From positions 5,571,501 through 5,635,500 of the forward strand of contig NZ_JAYMGI010000002.1 of the NCBI RefSeq assembly GCF_035825295.1: a DNA stretch of 64,000 bases, written 5' to 3'. The notes beneath the pieces were generated by a model. It saw only the letters and a list, made by a program, of their open reading frames with translations, made no database searches and had not been told where the DNA came from. The position numbers and the translations under genes were made by a program. Origin of the DNA: Actinacidiphila sp. DG2A-62. Its GTDB lineage: Bacteria > Actinomycetota > Actinomycetes > Streptomycetales > Streptomycetaceae. Below, in pieces: positions 1 to 8,612 of this stretch; position 1 is the stretch's first letter, and every line of letters starts with the position of its first letter.

Positions 1-371
1 CCGGCGTGGTCGACCCCGAGCGCTACCTCACGGTGGTCCGCGGGCTGGCCGAACGCCACGGCGCCAAACGGTACTTCGCGCACCGGCGGGAGGCGGCGGA
101 CAAGCTGCACCGGCTGGCGGCGGAGACCGGCCTGGAGATCGTCCGGCCCGACCTGCCGCTGGAACTCGTCGCGCGGCGCGGGCCGATCGGGCGCTCGGTG
201 CTGTCGTTCCCGTCGACGGTCGTCCACACGCTGCCGCTCGCGCTGGCGGGGACCGGGGTCGACGTGGTCGTCGTCGACATCGACGCGGAGTGGCTCACCC
301 CCGCGGCCTCCCCCCGCGCGCACACCTTCCTCACGACGATCACCCAGTCCGCGCACAACGCTGGGCGCTGA
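1..371 (+). CDS. C-terminal part of a polysialyltransferase-like glycosyltransferase (partial)
   Basis: The reading frame is already open at the window edge and ends at 369-371, so only about the last 122 residues are seen. They contain alternating basic and hydrophobic segments and a short motif, FPSTVVHTLPLAL, that recalls the C-terminal part of alpha-2,8-polysialyltransferase family proteins (POLYST) found beside glycosyltransferases in Streptomyces. The gene lies just upstream of a GT4-type glycosyltransferase on the same strand, which fits a surface-glycan locus. The family assignment rests on recognition of a fragment and could be wrong. The first in-frame GTG at position 6 is probably internal rather than the true start. 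Confidence 0.45.
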   Translation, partial: GVVDPERYLTVVRGLAERHGAKRYFAHRREAADKLHRLAAETGLEIVRPDLPLELVARRGPIGRSVLSFPSTVVHTLPLALAGTGVDVVVVDIDAEWLTPAASPRAHTFLTTITQSAHNAGR

Positions 372-390
372 GCCGGTCAGGGGCGGGGGT

Positions 391-590
391 TGCGTCGACG
401 CTGGGCGTCAGCAAAGAGGGGGCGCGGGGAACTGCGCGACCAGCCTCCCCCAGGGCTTCGCCTGGGAGGTGCCCCCTGCGGCCCGCAGGTCGTCACCGCC
501 CCGAAGGGGCAGATCGGTCCGATCCGGACCACCGGCCGTGGTGGGTTGCTCGCGCAGTTCCCCGCGCCCCTGGGGCGCAACGTTGAGCGC
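391..590. repeat. Dispersed palindromic intergenic repeat, copy 1
   Basis: A 21-bp segment at 419-439 is repeated as its exact reverse complement at 550-570, with about 110 bp between. Between the arms lies a smaller dyad (CAGGG..CTTCG..CCTGG) and a CCCGCAGGTCGTCACCG block. The whole arrangement recurs in inverted orientation at 50241-50421, including the flanking GCGTCGACGCTGG segment. It has no coding potential I can support and sits in the gap between two glycosyltransferase-type genes. It looks like a Streptomyces-type dispersed intergenic repeat that could fold into a long hairpin. Confidence 0.7.
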
Positions 591-675
591 GAACGGAACC
601 CGCGCCCCTGATCGGCGCAGCGCCGAGCGTCAAGACGGCGTTCGCCGGGGGAGGTGCGGACGTAACCTGTGGATC

Positions 676-2295
676 ATGTTCGTCCGGTTGAGTGCCCGAA
701 TGGCGGGCACCTTACCCAACCCCACGCGCCCACCGCGCACCACGCACATCGCCGTGCTCTCGACCGCCGTCCTGGACGGCGACTCCCGCGCGCGCCGGGT
801 CGCGACCGCCGCGCGCGACGCCGGCTACCGCGTCACCCTGATCGGCCGCGCCGGCCCGACCCCCGACGGCCCGGCGCCGAGCGCCTCCGCGCCGCGCGGA
901 GCCGCGCCGGGCGGAACCGGAGCGCCGCGCGAGGCGACCGCGCCGCCGGGCGTGGCCGTCCGCCACATCCGGGTGCGGGACGTGCTCCGGACGCACCGCG
1001 AACGCCGCCCGCACCCCGTCCCGCGCTGGCCGCTGGCCTACCGCAGCGCCGAGGCGTACGACCACCGGACCGCCCAACTGGCCGCCGCCCGCGCCCTGCT
1101 GGCCACCCGCGGCGCGGAACTCGCCCTGGTGCACCGCCCGTTGCCGCTGCTCGCGGCGGCCAGGACCGCGTACATCCTGGCCTGGCTGCGGCACGGGCTG
1201 CGGGCCGGCTGGGTCAGGGTGCGGGCCGCCCAGCACCGCGCCGCCGTGCGCCGGCGCCGGCACCCCACGACACGCCTGGACAACCTGCTGACCGCCGCCA
1301 CGCGGCTGCTGCTCGGCCGCCGGGCCTGGCGCCGGCTGGACCCCGGACTGCTGGACGAGGAAGTCGCGTTCGGGCCGGTCCTGGACACCGTGCGCCCGCA
1401 CCTGATCCACGCGCTCGGCCACCGGGCGCTGGGCGTGGCGATCCGGGCGGCGCTGCGCGCGGAGGCGTCCGGGCACCGCATCGAGGTGGTGTGGGACGTG
1501 CCGCCGCGCACCCCCGAGGCGGACCGCAGGGCGCAGGCGGCGGCCGAGGCGCACGAGCGGACGTTCGCGCGCGAGGCGGACGGCGTGGTGACCGTCGGCG
1601 ACCGGCTCGCGGCCGAACTGCGCGCCCGGCACGGCCTGTCGGCCACCCCCACGGTCGCCCGCAACACCCCGCCGCTCACCGAGCCGCCCGAGCACCCGGC
1701 GGGCGGGGTGCGGGCACGCTGCCGGCTGGCCGCGGACGTGCCGCTGCTGGTGCACACCGGGCCGGTCACGCCGGACCGGGGAGCGGCCACCGTGGTCGAG
1801 GCGCTGCCCAAGCTCTACGACCTACACGCCGCCTTCGTGGTGCCCGACCCGGCTGACGCGGAGCTGGCCGCGCTGCGCGAGCGCGCCGCCCAACTCGGCG
1901 TCCACGCACGGCTGCACGTCCTGCCGTACGTCCCCGTCGAGGAGGTGCCGGCCTTCCTCGCCTCGGCCGACATCGGCGTCCTGCCGGTGCGCCAACTCCC
2001 GTACCACCAGCCGGTGCTGGCCTCCCGCTACTTCGAATACGCGCACGCCCGGCTGCCGGTGGTGGTCAGCGACGTGCGGGCGATGGCCGCGGCCACCCTG
2101 GAACTCGGCAACGGCGAGGTGTTCCGCGCCGGCGACACCGCGGACTTCGTGCGCGCGGTCGGCGCGATCCTCACCAACCCCCGCCGCTACCGCAAGTCCT
2201 ACGACCGCGCGGACGTCCTGCGCCAGTGGTCCTGGCAGACCGAGTCCGCCCCCCTGCTGGACCTCTACACCCGCCTCCTCGGCCCCCGCCGCTGA
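676..2295 (+). CDS. GT4/GT1-type glycosyltransferase
   Basis: A cytoplasmic or membrane-associated sugar transferase of about 539 residues, likely acting on a surface polysaccharide or glycan precursor. The N-terminal half begins with the Rossmann-like segment IAVLSTAVLDGDSRARRVATAA. The C-terminal half has typical GT-B features: LLVHTGPVTPDRGAA, a YVPVEEVPAFLASADIGVLP stretch and a nucleotide-sugar site region ending SRYFEYAHARLPVVVSD. The open frame extends upstream to 469 through repeat sequence, so I place the start at the first ATG after the repeat (676). ATG 700 is a possible alternative. It shares strand and probable pathway with the polysialyltransferase-like gene before it. The substrate is unknown. 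Confidence 0.75.
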   Translation: MFVRLSARMAGTLPNPTRPPRTTHIAVLSTAVLDGDSRARRVATAARDAGYRVTLIGRAGPTPDGPAPSASAPRGAAPGGTGAPREATAPPGVAVRHIRVRDVLRTHRERRPHPVPRWPLAYRSAEAYDHRTAQLAAARALLATRGAELALVHRPLPLLAAARTAYILAWLRHGLRAGWVRVRAAQHRAAVRRRRHPTTRLDNLLTAATRLLLGRRAWRRLDPGLLDEEVAFGPVLDTVRPHLIHALGHRALGVAIRAALRAEASGHRIEVVWDVPPRTPEADRRAQAAAEAHERTFAREADGVVTVGDRLAAELRARHGLSATPTVARNTPPLTEPPEHPAGGVRARCRLAADVPLLVHTGPVTPDRGAATVVEALPKLYDLHAAFVVPDPADAELAALRERAAQLGVHARLHVLPYVPVEEVPAFLASADIGVLPVRQLPYHQPVLASRYFEYAHARLPVVVSDVRAMAAATLELGNGEVFRAGDTADFVRAVGAILTNPRRYRKSYDRADVLRQWSWQTESAPLLDLYTRLLGPRR

Positions 2296-2337
2296 CCCCG
2301 GCTGCCGACCCCGCCGCCCGCGGGTTCGGCGAGGCCC

Positions 2338-2907
2338 TCACGGAGTGATCTGATCGAGGTCCAGGGTGATCTCGAACGGGACCGTGCGGTGCAGCGCGTG
2401 GCGGAAGATGCCGGCCGGGGCGTACGCGCCGGTGGGGCGGTCCAGTTCGTAGACGTGCACCGCGGGAACGCCGTCCTCGTCCTCGACGCACCAGTAGTGC
2501 GCGATCCCCGCCTCGGCGTACTTGTGCAGCTTCACCGTGCGGTCGCGGTGCGCCGACTCCGGCGAGACGACCTCGACGACGAGCTGGACCTCCTCGGGGG
2601 CGAACCAGGTGCGGTCGCGGTCGTACGGAGCCGTGACGACCAGGACGTCGGGCTCCGGCCGGTTCCGGGTGTCGAGCCGGATCGTCATCTCGCGGCCGAC
2701 CCGGAGGCCCTGCGGCGCCTGCTGCTTGAGCGCGTTCTTGAGGAGGTCGACGAGTTCGCCGTGCCACCAGCGCTGGGGGGACATCATGAAAACGAGCGCT
2801 CCGTCGATCAGCTCGGTGTGGCGGGGCGCCTCGGTGAGGCGGTCCAGGTCATCGGCGAACCAGCCCTCCTCGCGCGGAGGGCGCATCCAGTCAGGCAGCT
2901 CCGTCAT
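2338..2907 (-). CDS. Uma2 family endonuclease-like protein (DUF820)
   Basis: A 189-residue protein with the restriction-endonuclease-like fold of the Uma2/DUF820 family. The family core is visible: an acidic pattern in RPEPDVLVVT near the middle, the following VVEVVSPESAHRDRTVKLHKYAEAG segment (Glu and Lys of a PD-(D/E)XK-like site), and HYWCVEDEDG. Family members are abundant in Streptomyces and cyanobacteria and their biological role is mostly unknown. It is convergent with the upstream glycosyltransferase and divergent from the M20 amidohydrolase. Length is normal for the family. Confidence 0.85.
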   Translation of the reverse strand: MTELPDWMRPPREEGWFADDLDRLTEAPRHTELIDGALVFMMSPQRWWHGELVDLLKNALKQQAPQGLRVGREMTIRLDTRNRPEPDVLVVTAPYDRDRTWFAPEEVQLVVEVVSPESAHRDRTVKLHKYAEAGIAHYWCVEDEDGVPAVHVYELDRPTGAYAPAGIFRHALHRTVPFEITLDLDQITP

Positions 2908-3199
2908 GCTCCGAGCTTATCGAGCGCGCCGCCCCCGCCGCCGCCACAGTGCCGTAACACCGGAGTCGTAAGGTGGAACCCGCGCACCGGTGCGCGGTCA
3001 CTCCGTTGCCGTACGCCGGGCCGCACGGCCCCGCGTTGCCTCGCGGCGGCCTGCTCGTTGAGCGACTATGGGTGGCACCGAGCCCGTGACCCCAAAAGGG
3101 TGGGCATACCCCCGAGGATGATCCGGTATGCGCCGATCGGGCGACTTCTTCTCCTCCAGCCGCGATTCATTTTTCCCCATCATGTAAGAGGAGCCGGTC
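2908..3199. other. Divergent intergenic region, no gene seen
   Basis: This 292-bp gap separates the divergently transcribed Uma2 and M20 genes and presumably holds both promoters. The only clear element is the GAGGAG ribosome binding site at 3188-3193, six bases before the GTG at 3200. A short run around 3095-3115 (CCCCAAAAGGGTGGGCATACCCCC) can pair weakly. I see no reliable -35/-10 pair. Confidence 0.4.
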
Positions 3200-4474
3200 G
3201 TGGGGCATACCCTGACTGAGGTGAACGACTCACCAGCAGCGTCGTCCGACGCGTCGCCCGCAGAGCCCGCCGCCTCCGCGCCGCCCCCCGCCGCGCCCGC
3301 CCCCCTGGCGGCCCCCGTGCTGACCCCGCGGCTGCGCGCCGAGCTGATCGCGTTCCGGCGCGACCTGCACCGCCACCCGGAGCTCGGCCGGCAGGAGTTC
3401 CGCACCACCGAGCAGGTCAGGGCGCGGCTCGCCGCCGCCGGGCTCAGCCCGCGGGTGCTGCCCGGCGGCACCGGCCTGGTCTGCGACATCGGCGCCGACG
3501 ACGCCGAGCGGCCGCGGCTGGCGCTGCGCGCCGACCTGGACGCGCTGCCGGTGCCGGACACCAAGAACGTCGAGTACCGCTCCACCGTCGAGGGCCGCGC
3601 CCACGCCTGCGGCCATGACGTGCACACCACGGTCGTGCTCGGCGCCGGCCTGGTGCTCGCGGACCTCGCCGCGCGGGGGCGGCTGCCGCGGCCGGTGCGG
3701 CTGGTGTTCCAGGCCGCCGAGGAGATCATGCCGGGCGGCGCGCTGGACGCGGTGAAGGCGGGCGTCCTGGAGGGCGTCGGCCGCATCCTGGCCGTGCACT
3801 GCGACCCCAAGGTCGAGGTCGGCCGGATCGGGCTGCGGCACGGGCCGATCACCTCGGCCGCCGACAGGCTGAAGCTCTCGCTGGACGGCCCCGGCGGCCA
3901 CAGCGCCCGCCCGCACCTGACCACCGACCTGGTGATGGCCGCGGCCAAGCTCGCCACCGAGCTGCCGGCCGCGCTGACCCGCCGGGTCGATCCGCGCTCG
4001 GGCCTGAGCATCGTGTGGGGCCGCATCGAGGCCGGCCACGCCGCGAACGTCATCCCGCAGCACGCCGAACTGGAGGGCACCGTCCGCTGCCTGGACCTGA
4101 CCGCCTGGCACGAGGCGCCCGACCTGGTGCACGAGGTGATCGACCAGGTCGCCTCGATCTACCGCGCCAAGTGCGAGATCACCTACCAGCGCGGCGTCCC
4201 CCCGGTGGTCAACGAGGCCGACTCGGTCGAGCTGCTGCGCGCCGCCATGACCGAGCGGTACGGCGCGCACACCGTCGAGGACACCGAGCAGAGCCTGGGC
4301 GGCGAGGACTTCTCCTGGTACCTCGAACACGTCCCCGGCGCCCTCGCCCGCCTCGGCGTCCGCCCCCTCGGCGACACCGCCAGGCGCGACCTCCACCAGG
4401 GTGATTTCGACGCCGACGAAGCGGCCATCGACGTCGGCGTGGAACTCTTCACCGGGGCCGCGCTGCTGTCCTGA
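3200..4474 (+). CDS. M20 family amidohydrolase (carboxypeptidase-like)
   Basis: A 424-residue metal-dependent amidohydrolase of the M20D type (hippurate or N-acyl-amino-acid hydrolase-like). After an Ala/Pro-rich, probably disordered N-terminus, it has the metal-binding motif ACGHDVHTT, the catalytic glutamate pair QAAEEIMPGGA, and the dimerisation-domain motif DGPGGHSARPH. A late GGEDFSWYLE carries a further ligand. The start is GTG 3200, supported by GAGGAG six bases upstream; GTG 3221 is an in-frame alternative. It lies directly ahead of the nucleoside transport operon but ends in its own hairpin, so it is likely a separate unit. The physiological substrate cannot be read from sequence. 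Confidence 0.88.
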   Translation: MGHTLTEVNDSPAASSDASPAEPAASAPPPAAPAPLAAPVLTPRLRAELIAFRRDLHRHPELGRQEFRTTEQVRARLAAAGLSPRVLPGGTGLVCDIGADDAERPRLALRADLDALPVPDTKNVEYRSTVEGRAHACGHDVHTTVVLGAGLVLADLAARGRLPRPVRLVFQAAEEIMPGGALDAVKAGVLEGVGRILAVHCDPKVEVGRIGLRHGPITSAADRLKLSLDGPGGHSARPHLTTDLVMAAAKLATELPAALTRRVDPRSGLSIVWGRIEAGHAANVIPQHAELEGTVRCLDLTAWHEAPDLVHEVIDQVASIYRAKCEITYQRGVPPVVNEADSVELLRAAMTERYGAHTVEDTEQSLGGEDFSWYLEHVPGALARLGVRPLGDTARRDLHQGDFDADEAAIDVGVELFTGAALLS

Positions 4475-4482
4475 CGACCGGC

Positions 4483-4508
4483 CGGGCGCCCGCGGACCCG
4501 GGCGCCCG
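4483..4508 (+). terminator. Hairpin after M20 gene
   Basis: Ten-base arms (4483-4492 and 4499-4508, CGGGCGCCCG type) enclose a six-base loop eight bases after the M20 stop codon. There is no U-tract, as is usual in Streptomyces. Confidence 0.65.
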
Positions 4509-4554
4509 CCCGCAGCGCCCGCGGCGCCCCCGACCGGCGCGTCACCTGGGCGTC

Positions 4555-4591
4555 ATCGGATCGAAACGTGGCCGGATTGCGTCGATCCGAT
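4555..4591. promoter_or_regulatory. Long inverted repeat upstream of the BMP lipoprotein gene
   Basis: ATCGGATCGA at 4555-4564 is matched by TCGATCCGAT at 4582-4591, a perfect 10-bp dyad with a 17-bp spacer. It sits about 100 bp before the lipoprotein start and 31 bp upstream of the CTACGCGCG operator. It could be an activator or second repressor site, or a weak terminator; the sequence does not decide. Confidence 0.45.
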
Positions 4592-4622
4592 AACAGGACT
4601 TCATTCGGTCTTTACGTGACAT

Positions 4623-4634
4623 CTACGCGCGTTA
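4623..4634. promoter_or_regulatory. Imperfect CTACGCGCGTAG operator before the BMP lipoprotein gene
   Basis: The sequence CTACGCGCGTTA matches the left arm and core of the palindrome CTACGCGCGTAG found intact at four other nucleoside loci in this window. It ends 54 bp before the lipoprotein start, a position suited to repression. Confidence 0.65.
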
Positions 4635-4688
4635 AGCTCCCGGATTAGCCAGCGCCGGACGGGGCGCTTCCAACTGAAGGGGACCCTC

Positions 4689-5717
4689 TTGCGCCGGGTA
4701 TCCAAGATCGCTGCCGCGGGTGTGGTGTCCGCGGCACTCGCGCTCACCGCGACCGCGTGCGGCAGCAGCTCCACGTCGGACAGCGGCAAGAACAAGGGCG
4801 TCGGCATGGCCTTCGACGTCGGCGGCCGCGGCGACCACTCCTTCAACGACTCCGCCGCGCGCGGCATGGACAAGGCCGACGCCGAGTTCAAGACCGGTCA
4901 CAAGGAGCTGACCGCGTCCAACGGCGAGACCGAGTCCGACCGCGAGCAGCGCCTGGACTCGCTGGCCGCGGCCGGCGACAACCCCGTCGTGGCGGTCGGC
5001 TTCACCTACGGCGACGCGGTCACCAAGATCGCCAAGAAGTACCCGAAGACCACCTTCGGCCTGGTGGACTCGGTCGTCGACCAGCCCAACGTCGACAGCA
5101 TGACCTTCGCCACCGAGCAGAGCTCGTACCTGGCGGGCGTCGCCGCCGCGCTGAAGAGCAAGTCCGGCAAGGTCGGCTTCATCGGCGGCGTGCACAACGC
5201 CCTGATCGGCACCTTCCAGGCCGGCTTCGACCAGGGCGCCAAGGCCACCAAGCCGTCCATCCAGGTCACCGACCAGTACCTGTACGAGACCGACACCAAG
5301 GGCTTCAACGACCCGACGTCGGCGCAGGGCAAGGCGCAGGGCATGCTCGACAAGGGCATCGACGTGATCTACTCCGCGGCCGGCCTGTCCGGCGACGGCT
5401 CCATCCAGGCGGTGGCCGGCAAGCCCGGCGCCTGGGCGATCGGCGTGGACTCCGACCAGTACAACGACCCGGCGCTGGCGAAGTACAAGAACTCGATCCT
5501 CACCTCGGCGATCAAGAACGTCGACGTGGCCGTGTACGACCTGATCAAGTCCGTGCACGACGGTTCGCCGAAGACCGGCACCACCACGTACGACCTGAAG
5601 AACAACGGCGTGTCGCTGGCCACCTCGGGCGGCTTCCTCACCGACATCCAGTCGCAGATCGACGCCGCGAAGCAGAAGATCGTCTCCGGTCAGATCACGG
5701 TCAAGTCCACTCCCTGA
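4689..5717 (+). CDS. BMP family nucleoside-binding lipoprotein
   Basis: The extracytoplasmic substrate-binding component of a nucleoside ABC importer (342 residues). A lipoprotein signal peptide ends in LTATACGSSS, with Cys about residue 24 as the lipid-modified residue. The mature part has the BMP/PnrA-family segments MAFDVGGRGDHSFNDSA, a FTYGDAV region and FIGGVHNALI. The start is TTG 4689, preceded by AAGGGGA; no better start lies nearby. It is first in an operon with the ATPase, two permeases, cytidine deaminase and thymidine phosphorylase, which supports nucleoside specificity. A strong hairpin follows, probably making this gene the most abundant message of the operon. A partial CTACGCGCGTAG operator precedes it. 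Confidence 0.92.
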   Translation: MRRVSKIAAAGVVSAALALTATACGSSSTSDSGKNKGVGMAFDVGGRGDHSFNDSAARGMDKADAEFKTGHKELTASNGETESDREQRLDSLAAAGDNPVVAVGFTYGDAVTKIAKKYPKTTFGLVDSVVDQPNVDSMTFATEQSSYLAGVAAALKSKSGKVGFIGGVHNALIGTFQAGFDQGAKATKPSIQVTDQYLYETDTKGFNDPTSAQGKAQGMLDKGIDVIYSAAGLSGDGSIQAVAGKPGAWAIGVDSDQYNDPALAKYKNSILTSAIKNVDVAVYDLIKSVHDGSPKTGTTTYDLKNNGVSLATSGGFLTDIQSQIDAAKQKIVSGQITVKSTP

Positions 5718-5735
5718 TCCCGGGAGTGCGCACGA

Positions 5736-5772
5736 GGCTCGGCGGGGGGTGCCGCGACCACCCCGCCGAGCC
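5736..5772 (+). terminator. Strong hairpin between lipoprotein and ATPase genes
   Basis: Perfect 12-bp arms GGCTCGGCGGGG (5736-5747) and CCCCGCCGAGCC (5761-5772) lie 18 bp after the lipoprotein stop. It could act as terminator or as an attenuator that raises binding-protein expression over the transporter genes. Confidence 0.75.
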
Positions 5773-5799
5773 TTCGCTTTACGTGCCGATAGGGCAACG

Positions 5800-5811
5800 C
5801 TACGCGCGTAG
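5800..5811. promoter_or_regulatory. CTACGCGCGTAG operator before the nucleoside ABC ATPase gene
   Basis: A perfect 12-bp palindrome, extended to CTACGCGCGTAGA, lying about 65 bp before the ATPase coding region. The same palindrome precedes add, deoC and the purine nucleoside phosphorylase gene, so a second regulated promoter inside the transport locus is likely. Confidence 0.75.
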
Positions 5812-5878
5812 AGATGATTTTCCGCGATACGTTCGGGCCCACGCCCCGCCCGAGCCTTTCCCCCGAGGAGAGTGCGCC

Positions 5879-7506
5879 ATCAACGCCTCCACCAGCCCAC
5901 CCGCGTCACCGGCCGGCGCCGCCCCCGCCGGCGCGCCCGCCGTCGAACTGCGCGGCATCACCAAGCGCTTCCCCGGCGTCGTGGCCAACCACGACATCGA
6001 CATCACCGTGCGCAGCGGCACCGTGCACGCCCTCGTCGGCGAGAACGGCGCGGGCAAGTCCACCCTGATGAAGATCCTCTACGGCATGCAGAAGCCGGAC
6101 GAGGGCACCATCGCGGTCAACGGCGAGCAGGCCGTCTTCCACGACCCCGGCGACGCCATCGCCCGCGGCATCGGCATGGTCCACCAGCACTTCATGCTGG
6201 CCGACAACCTCACCGTGCTGGAGAACGTCGTCCTGGGCAGCGAGAAGCTGTACGGGATCGGCGGCCGCGCCAAGGCGAAGATCCGCGAGATCTCCGACGC
6301 GTACGGCCTGGGGGTGCGGCCCGACGCCCTCGTGGAGGACCTCGGCGTCGCCGACCGGCAGCGGGTGGAGATCCTCAAGGTCCTCTACCGCGGCGCGCGC
6401 ATCCTGATCCTCGACGAGCCCACCGCGGTGCTGGTCCCGCAGGAGGTCGACGCGCTCTTCGACAACCTGCGCGGCCTGAAGTCCGAGGGCCTGACCGTCA
6501 TCTTCATCTCGCACAAGCTCGGCGAGGTGCTGTCGGTCGCCGACGAGATCACCGTGATCCGCCGCGGCACCACCGTCGGCGAGGCCGACCCGAAGCACAC
6601 CACCACCAAGCAGCTCGCCGAGCTGATGGTCGGCAGCGAACTGCCGTCGCCGGAGACCCGCGAGTCCACCGTCACCGACGAGCCCATGCTCACCGTCGAG
6701 GGCCTGCGGCTCGCCGTGGTCGACGCCGAGGGCGTGGAGCGCAAGGTGCTGGACGACATCTCGTTCACCATCCACAAGGGCGAGGTGCTCGGCATCGCGG
6801 GCGTCGAGGGCAACGGCCAGGCCGAACTGGTCGAGACGATCATGGGCATGCGCATCCCGGACGGCGGCGGCCTGCTGCTGGACGGCCGCGACATCGCCCA
6901 GGCGCCCACCCGCAAGCGCCGCGAGGACGGCATCGGCTACATCCCCGAGGACCGGCACCGGCACGGCCTGCTGCTGGAGGCCCCGCTGTGGGAGAACCGC
7001 ATCCTCGGCCACGTCACCGAGCGCCCCAACAGCCGCGGCTTCCTGATCGACGCCGGCGCGGCCCGCCGCGACACCGAGCGGATCGTCGCGGAGTACGACG
7101 TGCGCACCCCCGGCATCGAGGTCACCGCGGCGTCGCTGTCCGGCGGCAACCAGCAGAAGCTGATCGTCGGCCGCGAGATGAGCCACCTGCCCAAGCTGCT
7201 GATCGCCGCGCACCCCACCCGGGGCGTCGACGTCGGCGCGCAGGCGCAGATCTGGGACCAGATCCGCGAGGCCCGCCGCGAGGGCCTGGCGGTGCTGCTG
7301 ATCTCCGCCGACCTGGACGAGCTGATCGGCCTGTCCGACACGCTGCGGGTGATGTACCGGGCCGGCTGGTCGCCGACGCCGACCCGGCCACCATCACCCC
7401 CGAGGAGCTGGGCTCCGCCATGACCGGCGCGGCCTCCGGCCACCTCGCATCCGAGACCGACGGGCAGTCCGGGGGAGCCGGGGCACCTGGGGGAGAGGAC
7501 CGATGA
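5879..7506 (+). CDS. Nucleoside ABC transporter ATPase (duplicated ABC domains), frameshifted as read
   Basis: Energises nucleoside import with the two permeases that follow. Two ABC domains are fused: domain 1 has Walker A GENGAGKS, signature-region LGVADRQRVEILK and Walker B ILILDEPTAVL. Domain 2 has a degenerate Walker A (GVEGNGQAE), an intact LSGGNQQK signature and AHPTRGVDVGAQ. The frame is broken near 7360: after VMYR the original frame runs to a stop at 7423, while the +1-shifted frame continues GRLVADADPATITPEELG to a stop at 7506 that overlaps the next gene by ATGA. One G missing from a GGGG run restores the family sequence. The start is uncertain: no ATG or GTG lies in frame near the GAGGAG at 5865-5870. 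The best-spaced codon is ATC 5879, and GTG 5783 is upstream of the operator. Confidence 0.88.
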
Positions 7507-8612
7507 AGAAGTTCGACAAGGACCGGCTGCTGCTGGCCGTCGCCGCCCCCGTGCTGGCCGTCGTCGGCGCGCTGATCGTCACCGCGCTGGTGCTCGCCGC
7601 CACCGGCAAGCAGCCGTTCGACGCCTTCCACGTGATGCTGACCTACGGCAGCAAGTCCGACAGCCAGGTCTACATCCTCAACAAGGCCACCACGTACTAC
7701 CTGGCCGGCCTCGCCGTCGCGGTCGGCTTCCGGATGAATCTGTTCAACATCGGCGTGGACGGCCAGTACCGGCTCGCGGCCTTCTTCGCCGCCGCGGTCG
7801 GCGGCGCCCTGTCGATCCCCGGCGCCATCGAGATCCCGGTCATCATCCTGACCGCGATGGCCGTCGGCGCGGTCTGGGCGGCCATCGCCGGCGTGCTGAA
7901 GGTGACCCGCGGCGTCAGCGAGGTCATCTCCACGATCATGCTGAACTCGCTGGCCGGCATCGTGATCGGCTACTTCCTGCAGGACGGCCGGCTCGGCGTG
8001 CTCGACAAGAACGCCAACATGGTCTCCACCAAGCCGCTGCCCTCCTCCAGCCACCTGTTCAACTTCCACACCTCCACCGACCCGGTGGTCGGCTTCATCG
8101 TGATCGCGGCGGTCGTCGGCGTCATCTACTGGTTCGGGCTGTCCCGCACCCGCTTCGGCTTCGACCTGCGCGCGGTGGGCCGCTCCCAGTCCGCCGCCGA
8201 GGCCTCCGGCGTCAGCGTCAAGCGCATGGTGGTCACCAGCATGCTGATCTCCGGCGCGATGGCCGGCCTGGTCGGCATGCCCACCCTGCTCAACCAGTCC
8301 TACGACTACGGCACCGACTTCCCCGTCGGCATCGGCTTCACCGGCATCGCGGTCGCCCTGCTCGGCCGCAACAACCCGATCGGCGTCGCGGTCGGCGCGC
8401 TGCTGTGGGCGTTCTTGGAGCGTGCCTCCAACGGCCTGGAGTTCGAGGGCTACGACAAGGAGATCGTCGGTGTGATCCAGGGCGTCATCGTGCTGGCCGT
8501 GGTCATCGCCTACGAACTCGTCCGCCGCTACGGACTCACCCGGCAGCAACGCCAGGTCGGCGCGGAACTCGCGGCCGCCGGCTCCGACGACAAGCAGGAG
8601 GTCACGGCGTGA
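7503..8612 (+). CDS. Nucleoside ABC transporter permease 1
   Basis: A 369-residue integral membrane protein of the BPD_transp_2 (branched-chain/sugar/nucleoside) permease family. Hydrophobic segments run through the protein, with the family-typical LNKATTYYLAGLAVAVGFRMNLFNIGVDGQY near the N-terminus and SEVISTIMLNSLAG in the middle. The ATG at 7503 overlaps the frame-corrected ATPase stop (ATGA), and its own stop overlaps the next permease start, so the three are translationally coupled. With the BMP lipoprotein it forms the transmembrane path for nucleosides. Confidence 0.93.
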   Translation: MKKFDKDRLLLAVAAPVLAVVGALIVTALVLAATGKQPFDAFHVMLTYGSKSDSQVYILNKATTYYLAGLAVAVGFRMNLFNIGVDGQYRLAAFFAAAVGGALSIPGAIEIPVIILTAMAVGAVWAAIAGVLKVTRGVSEVISTIMLNSLAGIVIGYFLQDGRLGVLDKNANMVSTKPLPSSSHLFNFHTSTDPVVGFIVIAAVVGVIYWFGLSRTRFGFDLRAVGRSQSAAEASGVSVKRMVVTSMLISGAMAGLVGMPTLLNQSYDYGTDFPVGIGFTGIAVALLGRNNPIGVAVGALLWAFLERASNGLEFEGYDKEIVGVIQGVIVLAVVIAYELVRRYGLTRQQRQVGAELAAAGSDDKQEVTA

